In this document: one piece after another, positions 10,406 through 19,702 of the stretch
How positions within the stretch are numbered: position 1 is the first letter of the stretch
How the letters are laid out: each line of letters starts with the position of its first letter
From: Lotus japonicus
Taxonomy: Eukaryota > Streptophyta > Magnoliopsida > Fabales > Fabaceae
Length of the DNA: 64,000 nt
Assembly (NCBI RefSeq): GCF_012489685.1
Contig: NC_080045.1
Location: forward strand, 15,852,901 to 15,916,900
Direction of reading: 5' to 3'
Notes under the pieces: model-generated
Seen by the model: the letters and a program-made list of their open reading frames with translations, nothing else
The model's database searches: none
Told to the model about the DNA's origin: nothing
Translations under genes and position numbers: made by a program

Positions 10406-11082
10406 GATGGAGATGAGTCGGATGATTCGAGAAATCATCATGAGATACTTTTTGTTCATTAATTGTCTTTTGTCGCAGAATCGACATTTACCTTAGGGTA
10501 TTCTTTTAGAGACAATAAGTTAGCTAGAACACGTGACGACGTGACGAGTGAGGTCGGAGACGTTGTTTGGCTAATCACTTGCATTCATGCACTCATTTTG
10601 AGGTTAATACACGGTGGGATGCCGGACCTCGGTTGATTCTAAAATGGTCATAAGACCCGGATTTCCACATAAGAACACTGCGGTGATTCTTAGTAGCAGA
10701 CGGAAATGGCAGACCTGCGGGTTCACTGCTGATCTGACTACATTTTGTTTGGTATAAGAGACGCCCGAGCAGAAATGGTCCCACCTTGGCCGGTGTTAGG
10801 GCTGACTCGATGGTGCCCATCCTTCCGGATTGCATCTTGTTCCTTAGCATTGCATTCATGCACCATTCATGCTGATTTAGTTGTCGAGTGTATTTGATAC
10901 TTGTTAATCTTGTTTGAGATATGTTAATTGCCAGCAAATGTTATTTATTTTCGTTTGGCAGGGTATACAATTTATAATGCTATCATTCATATCTAAGCCT
11001 ATGTAGATATTGTTTAAACTTTACCTATTGGATGTACTATTATGTAATTCTTTGAGTTGACCCTCGCGCGTGCTACCTGTGT

Positions 11083-11481
11083 TTGGGGGGGCTATGTATG
11101 CCCTTATTGTCAGATGTCGATGGCAGATTGGTTCGAGATGGTCGTCCCTTCGGGGGGACTAGGTTCGAGATGTTGGATCAGGACACCCCGAGCTCTTGGG
11201 ACCACCCCGCCGGTCACCGACCTATTTATTCGGGGCGAATAATGGAGGATCGCGTCGACAGGATGGGAAACCTGACGCACGGTGTTTTGAGACGCTACAC
11301 CGTCAGCTTCAACCTACCACCGGGTGTGCACTGTGGGCCTGGAGTTGTAGTACCACCACCACCGTCGCATGAGGACGACGAGGACCCCTCGGAGGAGGTG
11401 CCTGTGGGAGGGACTTCATCAAACTCTAGCTCACCCACCGCGCGGCTGTTGTTGATTTGGGATTGGGTTCAGGACCCATAG
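11083..11481 (+). other. GC-rich, coding-like open frame inside the solo LTR
   Basis: A 132-codon open frame lies in a GC-rich island of the R/U5 part of the LTR. It encodes a Gly/Pro-rich, acidic protein with no recognised domain. It starts about 20 nt after a conserved CCCTCGCGCGTGC motif. The related LTR also has an open frame (20369-20058, minus strand) just after the same motif, but the proteins do not visibly match. It may be chance in GC-rich DNA. Confidence 0.25.
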
Positions 11482-12048
11482 GACCAGTTGTGGAGACAGA
11501 TACAGTCATAGACCTAGTCGTCTTGGATTCAGATTCAGACGACGATCTTGATGACGCGTAGTTGGGAGTGCTGTGGTGTGCTCCTCTAGTCAGGATTAGG
11601 GTAGGAGTAGCGTTGTGGCTCTGGTCTTCAGTTTCTCATTTTGGGGCAGGGTAGGTCCCCGACCTTTAGCTTTTTGTGTGGTTCTCTTTACGGGAATCAC
11701 AGAGAGTTGGTCAGACTAGGAGGTCTTCGGGCTGTTTTTGGGCTGACCTACTTTCGTTTGGAGGACTGTATTCCGAATACTTGACCTTTTATTTTGTTTG
11801 TACATATTTGCTGACAGGCACTACTTTCCCGTCACTGGAGGTTACTCGTGACGTGGCATGCTACTTATAGTGGGGGTTGTAAATATATTTGTACATTAGT
11901 CATGTTTATCTTTCGTCGATGAGTCTTTATTTCTACAAGTCTTTTATTTACTTAAAACAAATATCTCGAAAAAAAAAAATATTCACGTTTTTCCGCTTTG
12001 TTTTCTTTTTGGTTACTAAAGTGACGCCATCGAAATCGGGGTGTTACA

Positions 12049-15000
12049 GAGTCTCTCATACCATGCTCTGGGAGCTTGCTTCAGACCATAGAGAGATTTC
12101 TTCAATTTGAAAACATGGTCAGGGTTCTTATCATCTTCAAAACCAAGAGGTTGGTGCACATACACTTCCTCTGAGATGTATCCATTCAGGAAGACACTCT
12201 TAACATCCATCTGATGAAGAATTATGTCGTGATTCACTGAAAATGAGATCAGCAGTCTGATAGCTTCCAATCTTGCTACTGGGGCAAATGTTTTAGTATA
12301 GTCTATTCCTTCTTGCTGACTGTTGCCTTGAGCAACTAGCCTTGCTTTGTTTCTGACTACATCTCCTTTTTCATTCAGCTTGTTTCTGAACACCCATTTG
12401 GTTCCAATGATGTGAGCACCTTGAGGTTTCTTGACAAGGTTCCAAACATCATTCTTGGAGAATTGATTCAATTCTTCTTCCATTGCCAGAATCCAGTATT
12501 TGTCTTGAAGAGCTTAATCAATTGACTTTGGTTCAATTAAGGATATCAATCCTTTCAGACTAAGTAGAGTCTCTTCAGAGGGTCTGAATGCTGATCTGGT
12601 TCTGATTGGTTCATCTTTGTTTCCCAGAATCAACTCCTTAGGGTGAGAGGCAACAATTCTGCTCTTTCTCTGAGGCTGTGAATCAGAGGGACCGACTTCT
12701 TCTGGAGAGTCTTCCTCTGGCTCAGCTTCCTCTGGAGCTTTGCCTTTGTCAGAAACATTAATACTCATATCTGCAAACTTTTCAACTAGCTTTGACTGAT
12801 CAGAGTCAAGCTTATCATCAAATCTAACATGAATAGATTCTTCAATGGTTTTAGCATCAGTATTATAAATTCTAAATCCTTTAGAACGTTCAGAGTAACC
12901 AAGTAATATACATTTAGAAGATTTAGAATCAAACTTATGTAATCTATCCTTAGTATTCAGAGCATAGCAAACACAACCAAAAGGATGAAAGTAAGAAATG
13001 TTGGGTTTTACTTTCTTCCACAATTCATAAGTTGTCTTATTCAGAATTGGTCTGATAGAGATCCTATTCTGAATGTAACATGTTGTGTTTACTGCCTCAG
13101 CCCACAAGTGCTTTGCCATGTCAGTTTCTTGAAGCATGGCTCTAGCCATCTCTTGAAGAGTTCTATTCTTCCTCTCAACAACCCCATTTTGTTGAGGAGT
13201 TCTGGGACAAGAGAACTCATGTGCAATTCCATAGGAATCAAACAGACTCTCAAACTTGTCATTCTCAAACTCTCCACCATGATCACTTCTGACACGCATA
13301 ATTCTGCAAGTCTTCTCGTTTTGCACTTGGGCAATAAAGGTAGAGAAAACAGAATGAGACTCATCCTTGCGGGATAGAAATTTTACCCATGTCCAGCGGC
13401 TATAGTCGTCAACAATGACCATCCCATATCTTTTGCCACCTATAGACTCAGTTTTTACTGGTCCAAAAAGGTCGATATGCAGAAGTTCCAACGACCTTGA
13501 GGTGGAAACAACATTCTTTGCCTTGAAAGAGACTTTTGTAAATTTGCCTTTCTGACATGCTTCCCAAAGAGCATCTGAAGAAAACTTCAGAGTGGGTAAG
13601 CCCCTGACAAGGTCAAGCTTACTCAGCTGAGAAATCTTTCTCATACTGGCATGCCCTAACCGTCTATGCCATACCCATTGCTCTTCATTAACAGACATAA
13701 GGCACTTTACTTTCTGAGTCTCCAACTCAGATAGTCTGATCTTATAAGTGTTGTTCCTCCTCTTGCTGTTAAACAGAACAGAGCCATCGATCTGACTTAC
13801 AACCCTGCAAGACTTTTGATTGAAGATTATATCATAACCCTTGTCAGCTAATTGACTTATAGACAATAAGTTATGATTTAAGCCATCTACCAACAGAACA
13901 TTATCAATGCATGGACTATTATCAACACCAATAGTACCAGAACCAACAATTTTACCCTTCTCATTGCCACCAAAGTCAACTTCGCCTCCAGGCTTAAGTT
14001 TTAGCTCTTGGAACATACGCCTTTCTCCCGTCATGTGACGCGAGCATCCACTGTCCAGATACCATGATTGGTGTTTCAGTGGAGCGATCAAGGATATCTC
14101 ATTTTCATCGTCAGAGTCTGGATCTTCCTCTGATGCTGATTCAGAGTTAGTTACTTCTTTTGACTCTGCTTCTTTGTTCTTGACAATAGTCATGAGTCCT
14201 TCAACAACTTCTTCATAAGAGTCAACATCCTCTGACTCTGATTCATCAAAAGTCACCATGAGGCCTTTCTTAGCTTTGAAATGCTTCTTTGGCTTCTTGT
14301 CCATTTTCAGCTTAGGACAATCACTCTTGTAGTGCCCTGATTCTTTGCATTCAAAGCATGTGATTTCCTTTGATGAAGACTTCTTCTGACCAGAAGAAGA
14401 TTCATTCTTTCCTTTATTCTTTCCAGAGCCTTTGTACTTGCTCTGCCTGTGCTTCCAGATGCGATTAAGCCTTCTGGAGATCAGAGTCAGCTCATGCTCA
14501 TCAGAATCTTCAGAGGCTTCTTCAGATTCTTCTTCTTCTGCTTGGAGAGCTTTAGCCTTTTCAGATTTGGATTTCAAGGCTATAGACTTCTTCTTCTGAT
14601 CCTGATGTTCAGCACGCTTCAGTTCATGACACTTCAGTATGCTTATGAGTTCTTCCAGACTCATCTGATCAACATCTCTTGTGAGCTCCAAAGAAGTTAT
14701 CAGAGGCATCCAGCTTTCAGGAATGCCTCTAAGAATCCTCATGACATGATCAACAGTTGTGTAACTCTTGTTGAGAGGTCTAATTCCAGCAATGAGTAAC
14801 TGAAATCTGGAGAACATGTCCTCAATGGACTCACTGGATTCCATTTGGAAGGATTCATACTTTCTGATCAAGGCCAACGCCTTTGACTCCTTCACCTTCT
14901 TGTTTCCTTCATGGTCATCTTCAATGAATCAAAGATACCCTTAGCATACTCACGATCTGTGATATTTTGATATTCTTCATAAGAAATAGCACTTAGAAGA

Positions 15001-15248
15001 ATAGTTCTAGCTTTATGATGCAGTGAGTAAAGCTTCTTTTGTTCTGCAGATATCTCTGATCTGGAGATCTTCTTGCCATCAACATCAACTGGACGCTCGT
15101 AGCCATCCACTATAATATCCCAGAGATCTGCATCAAAGCCCAGAAAAAAGCTTTCAATCATATCTTTCCAGTACTCAAATCTTTGCCCATCAAACATAGG
15201 AGGCTTTGCACTGTAGACATCTTTTTGCGTTTCAATGGTGGCAGCCAT
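12049..15248 (-). pseudogene. Sirevirus A gag-pol, 5' part (gag, protease, integrase, start of RT)
   Basis: The frame starts at the ATG at 15248, after the primer binding site. Gag has the Copia pattern FDGQRFEYWKDMIESFFLG and a CCHC zinc knuckle (CFECKESGHYKSDCP). The protease motif [13 protein letters not shown] follows, then the pre-integrase LGHA motif, the integrase core ([32 protein letters not shown]) and RT ([47 protein letters not shown]). Breaks: a single-base frameshift near 14914 in gag, an in-frame stop at about 12514-12516 between integrase and RT, and the solo LTR at 12048. The remainder is at 6909-7957. It is clearly non-functional as a polyprotein. Confidence 0.93.
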
Positions 15249-15310
15249 TTTAGTTTTTTCACACCGGCCCGGATCACTGAACACTGTTAGGTGTGGTAAT
15301 CAGAACTTGC

Positions 15311-15322
15311 GCTCTGATACCA
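15311..15322 (-). other. Primer binding site of Sirevirus A
   Basis: On the minus strand this reads TGGTATCAGAGC, complementary to the 3' end of initiator Met-tRNA, two bases after the end of the 5' LTR. This is the standard Copia primer. Confidence 0.9.
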
Positions 15323-15324
15323 AT

Positions 15325-15977
15325 TGAAGGTATGAAAAACGATAGAAAGGGGGGTTTGAATAGCGTTTTAAAACTAAAAACTCGACCCACTTGAGATTTA
15401 AATAAATCTCTTCAACCGCTAAGGATAAAAGTGCTAAGATGAGAGTTACAGAAAGCACACAAATGATTTTATCCTGGTTCACTTGATAAATCCCTCAAGC
15501 TAATCCAGTCCACCCGTTAAGGTGATTTCTTCCTTCCTTCAGAGCCAGCTTACTCTTGGACTTCAGAATCTTCATTACTCAGCTTCTGGACTTTCAAAGC
15601 TTCTGATCCTTAGAGCTTCTGATCCTTCAGAGCGTCTGATCCTTCAGAGTATCTGATCCTTCAGAACTTCTGATCCTTCAGAGCTTCTGATCCTTCAGAG
15701 CTTCTAGTGAGCTGAATCCATATCAGAGCTTTATATTCTTTAGATCTTCTGAAGCTTGATCTACTGTTCAGATTGAACATAGTACGTGCGAAAGCGTTAC
15801 AGAGGTTACTCTTTGAGCATTGTGCTTCTGAATTATGTGAAATAGGACCAGAGTCTTGGCATGTTATTAGAACACTCAGAAAACAACGATAGAGTACCAT
15901 AATTGTTCATACATAATAATTAACATGTAATCATCAAAACATAGAATTGTACTACTAGATCAAAACTTGATCTTACA
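15325..15977 (-). repeat. 5' LTR of Sirevirus A, internally deleted
   Basis: This 653-bp repeat matches both ends of the 1275-bp 3' LTR (TGAAGGTATG... and ...GATCTTACA) but lacks the middle. It jumps at about 15540 from the sequence near 1240 to that near 1845. Short TTC microhomology sits at the junction. It carries six to seven copies of the 17-bp repeat. Confidence 0.92.
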
Positions 15978-15982
15978 TAATA

Positions 15983-16102
15983 ATGGTCAAAGTTGAACAA
16001 GTGTTTGATGTGAGAGGTCTGGTCTATCCATTTAACGTGATCGTAGAGCCTCAAGGAATTAGTCTCATGGCTATCGGCTGTGAGAAAATACTCCCAAACC
16101 AA
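15983..16102 (-). other. Coding-like remnant beside the Sirevirus A insertion
   Basis: On the minus strand about 40 codons read like protein (WEYFLTADSHETNSLRLYD, then KWIDQTSHIKHLFNFDHYY) and run up to the TAATA duplication. Joined to the left flank across the insertion, the frame continues about 14 codons to a stop. I do not recognise the family. It may be a decayed exon of a host gene or TE, or chance. Confidence 0.25.
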
Positions 16103-16548
16103 ATCAGTTGAAAAAAATTAAATTCACAAGATAATATTTTGGGCTTTTTTTTGTAAAAATGTTATTTAAGTTATCACTTATTATAATTCAAAAAGTAAAA
16201 ATTAATTTATTCTTCTTGGTCTTGACATGTCACACCAAATGACTTTTCCAAGTAAAAAAATATAAAAAATGATATTAAAACTTATTTCAAGACATTAAAC
16301 ACTTACTACTTAACATTTTTTTAGTAACTTTAATATTTCAAATTAACTTAATAATTTTTCATATTATTAAATAAATGTTAATAATTAAATTTGAGTAATA
16401 TTAATTATTTATACAAAATGAACTATAATAATATTTATTGAAATGTCTTGACATAATTTTTTTTTATATTTATATTGAAAAATATTTTAATTTTAATTAT
16501 TTAACTATAATAATTTTTATATAATGTTAAACAATATTTTAAGTAAGT

Positions 16549-16577
16549 CCGTGCATCGCACGGGTATGATATCTAAT
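16549..16577 (+). mobile_element. Helitron-like 3' terminus
   Basis: The 6-bp stem hairpin CCGTGC-ATC-GCACGG (16549-16563) is followed 9 nt later by CTAAT (16573-16577) and then T. This is the hairpin plus CTRRT terminus of plant Helitrons, which insert between A and T. I could not place the 5' TC end, so the size is unknown. Confidence 0.5.
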
Positions 16578-17419
16578 TTTATCTCTATTTCATTCCCTTC
16601 ATACATGGTCATTATTTTTAGCTTTATATTAATATTAATTACTTTTTAAATTAAAGATAATATTCATATAATATTTTACTTTTAAAATAAAATAAATAAA
16701 ACTTTAAATTAGAGTTTGCATCTATTACAATGCTACTGTATATAATAGAGACTTTAATATCATGTCATATAACCAATTATCTGAAAAGCTTAAGATGTTG
16801 AGTAAGGATCACATACATTGTTATATATTTCTAACAACAATTATGATATGGGCGAAGTGGAAAAGTTTGCATTTCCTAGATTTTGTAGTTATTGATGTAT
16901 TCATCCTTTGGGGCAAAATTACAAAACAGCCAGGGTGACTTTTGATTCAGATACTAAAATCCTGTAGTTAAGGCACGGTTCCTCGCTTTTGATTCGGATA
17001 CTAGAATTAGGATACTAGAATCCTGAAGTGAAGGCATGGAGAGGATGAGGTAAAGTTCCAAGGTTTTTGAAAATTTGAAACAAAACCAATACAGAGTTCT
17101 TATATTGATCATGGTGACTTTGTATTTGGTGATGTATTCGATGAACATGCTTCATCTATTCCTTCAAAGAATCTTGAACATGAATCAATTCACATTTGTG
17201 TGCATAATGGTGAACATTGTGATTCTAAACTTGAAACATGTTATTTGGTGTGGATGAGAATAATGAAAGTAAATTAGGATGGAAATAAAAAGAAAGACGT
17301 TGAAGTTAGTGAAAATTTGAAAAGTTTTTGAAAACAAAGTGATGAGAAAAGGAAGAGAAGGAAAATAAATTGAAAAAAGAAGAAGAGAATGATCTTCTCT
17401 TCTTGTCCGTGGTCACCAT
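16578..17419. other. AT-rich intergenic DNA
   Basis: No gene is seen. A short local duplication (GATACTAGAATCCTG-type text, about 16952-17040) is the only structure. Confidence 0.6.
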
Positions 17420-18619
17420 GCTTAATTGCAGTTTTGCTCCCTCATCTTTCACCTATGTGCGATTTGGCTCCCTCATGTTTAAAACGAGCGATTTTGCTCC
17501 CTCAAATTCTAGTTTGTGAAAATTGGCTCCCTCCGTCTATTTGCCGTCAAATTTCAGACGGAATTTACTTGTTGCACAACCGAGGATGACGTGGCTTTGC
17601 TAATTGCACCACACAAAATGACACATCAGTAGATAAACAAAATTAAAAAAAAAATTAAAAAAAAATTAACCCTAAATGAATATTTTTTTAAATACTAATC
17701 ATTCTTTTATCATCTTCATCCCCATCAGGCTATCACTTGCATCCTCCTTCTTCCATCATCTTAAACAAAACCCAGAAAATCTTGGTTTAATCCTTTAAAC
17801 AAAACTGAAACAAATTGAGTTTGCTAAACAAGCCATATTATATTATTATCCTTTGTGATTTACTCACTAACTTCCAGTCGAAAAACACAATACCAAATTT
17901 TTTGTTATGCCACGAGCAAATTTGGGAAGTTGAAGCAGAGAAGTGAAGAGGCGAAGAGCTTGGTTTTCATATATGGGAAAAACTTAGGTTTTAAAACCTG
18001 AGAACAAAACCTTAATCTAGCTCACTTCTCACCCAACCTCATCGTCAGATCCATCATCAGCCACCTCCATTCTCACCACCTCCACTCCCTTCTCAGCCTC
18101 TATTTTCTTATCCTTCTTCTTACCTCTCCTTAAACCAGAACCCCAGCCACCATTAAATCCAACACCTAGACCTGAAACCCCCACCCCCTGAACGAAAACC
18201 ACCACCCACAAATTCAATCGACCTGGAGATTAAAAAGATGAAGAGAAAGACCTCACACTCAAAGACCCATTCAACACACCACCACCTTTCTCATAGCCAT
18301 CACCTTTCTCAATAAAGCCACCACCTTTCTCAATGAAGATGATGATGAACCCATATTTAATTAGGGATGGTATTTCATTTTTTTAATTAATTATTTATTT
18401 ATTTAATTACTTTTTTTATTTATTTAGTGAAATGGCATCCAAGTGTTCAATCTGTGGGAACCATGTCATTTAATGAACGCCACGCCGTCAAACTTTAAAC
18501 AGCTAACTAACAGAAGGAGTTGATTTTCACAAATTGAAAGATAAGGGAGCAAAATCTTAAATATAAGGGAGCTAAATCACACATAGGTGAAAGATGAGGG
18601 AGCAACACTGCAATTAAGC
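17420..18619. mobile_element. Long-TIR non-autonomous DNA transposon (MULE-like)
   Basis: The ends are long imperfect inverted repeats of about 120 bp, starting GCTTAATTGCAGT. Internal sub-repeats include TTGCTCCCTCATCTTTCACC and TTTGTGAAAAT. Extended TIRs with no transposase suggest a Mutator-like element. The interior (about 17700-18350) looks like gene DNA: a CT-rich leader and a Gly-rich, then acidic frame on the minus strand (18217-18029). That raises the possibility of a Pack-MULE carrying a captured fragment. No clear 9-11-bp target duplication was found, so the superfamily is tentative. Confidence 0.6.
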
Positions 18620-19139
18620 CATTTTTTTATTGTATCTTTTTGTAGTATCTTTTTGTGCTTTTCATATGTGTGATTTGAAATTTTTAAGTATTTCATTTGT
18701 ATGTGATTTTGAATTTGTGGAGTTCGTGAGTGATTATGTGTTTTATAGACTTTCTACTAGTTCATCATGTGTTATAACTTATAGGGATTTGATCACTTTC
18801 AGTGTAAGAATAGTGCTTAAATTGTGTTTTAGAGTATGGACTTGTTAAAATTTTGCAAAAACCATAGATTCCTCCCCTTTGTGCTGCATAATCACGCAGT
18901 TTGAAGTGTTTCTAGCTTAAGCTAGGAATGAATCACTTTAGCGAGTCTGTGGAAAATTTGTGTTGACCCTGCACGACTCATTTAAGCAAAGCCTTAACCA
19001 AACCCCTAAAATTACATTTTACCTTTGGAAAGCCTTGGCTTAAGTGAGCATCAAGCCGGAATGGCTCGCTTAAGCGCACAAACTCGATTAAATAAAGTGC
19101 TCACCTGAAGATTGAATTTGTGAATTAGTGGCTTAAGCT
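18620..19139. other. Intergenic DNA
   Basis: No gene or RNA is recognised. GGCTTAAG and GCTTAAGC motifs recur (19027-19140) without clear order. Confidence 0.5.
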
Positions 19140-19702
19140 CAGGGTTGGCAATGGGCCCCGTGGGTGCGGGTTTGGCCATTCCCACACCCAAACCCAAACT
19201 TAACACTCAAACTCAAACCCAAATTCAATATGGGTGCAAAAGTTAAACCCAAACCCAAATCCCTGGGTTTCGGGTTACCCGAACCCAAACCCAAAACCCA
19301 ATGTGAGTACCGAACCGACAAAAAATCAAAAATATCAACCCGGAAACAACATGTACACAAGAGAACAACATGAACATAAGCCGATTAAACTCCATTATCA
19401 TTCCAATACAAAGGAAAAAATATAGTTCATGAACATAAGCCTACTTAGTAACTTTAAAAAAAACTCTACTTAGTAGATTTAATAGTATATATATAAGGGT
19501 TGATAATTACATGCATAAGACTTCGGATTTGGGTTTGGGTTTGGGTGCGGGTTTAATCAATCCCACACCCAAACCCAAACATGTTTTAAAATTTGGGTGA
19601 AACCCAAACCCGAACCCAAACCCAAAGAAATCGAGTTTCGCCCACAATTTCAGGCCGGGTTCGGGTTGGGCCCCGCGGATTTGGGTTTTCCTGCCATCTC
19701 TA
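19140..19702. mobile_element. hAT-like MITE with GGGTTT/CCCAAA-rich arms
   Basis: The left end CAGGGTTGGCA and the right end (inverted TAGAGATGGCA) resemble the imperfect TIRs of hAT-type MITEs. Both arms are filled with CCCAAACCCAAAC-type repeats and their complements. The element can fold back and has several runs of GGG spaced by 3-4 nt. No 8-bp duplication is found; the right end abuts the LTR remnant at 19703 and its flank may be lost. Confidence 0.55.

Larger units (their letters stand above)
7958..12048 (+). mobile_element. Solo LTR of a Ty3/gypsy-type element nested in Sirevirus A
   Basis: A 4091-bp unit starts TGTGAGACCC and ends GGGGTGTTACA, flanked by a perfect GAGTC duplication (7953-7957, 12049-12053) inside the RT gene. 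It has no gag or pol. It has LTR architecture in plus orientation: TATAAATA at 8672-8679 and a leader-like stretch after it. One TG...CA unit with a 5-bp duplication is the signature of LTR-LTR recombination. Very long LTRs with ACACCCCGATTT-type ends occur in legume gypsy elements; I cannot fix the lineage without an internal domain. Internal repeats are a 48-bp duplication (9701-9796) and an ~82-bp triplication (about 10175-10405). A diverged relative lies inverted at 19703-22430. Confidence 0.88.
1026..15977 (-). mobile_element. Sirevirus (Ty1/Copia, SIRE/Maximus type) LTR retrotransposon A
   Basis: Two related long terminal repeats, each TG...CA, flank a minus-strand gag-pol with Copia domain order (gag, protease, integrase, RT, RNase H) and two accessory ORFs. 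A perfect 5-bp duplication TAATA (1021-1025, 15978-15982) brackets it. The primer binding site (15311-15322) matches initiator Met-tRNA, and a polypurine tract abuts the 3' LTR at 2301. Extra ORFs between pol and the 3' LTR and several PPT-like motifs are known for the Sirevirus lineage. Gag-pol is broken by a frameshift, two stops and a nested 4.09-kb solo LTR, so the copy cannot move by itself. Without the nested LTR the element would be about 10.9 kb. Confidence 0.95.

Noticed and set aside
15311..15322. tRNA-like sequence TGGTATCAGAGC (also 62330-62341)
   Set aside because: It is a retrotransposon primer binding site next to an LTR; no tRNA body follows.
19529..19556. GGGTTTGGGTTT as an interstitial telomere repeat
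   Set aside because: The plant unit is TTTAGGG; here the motif belongs to the arms of a MITE.
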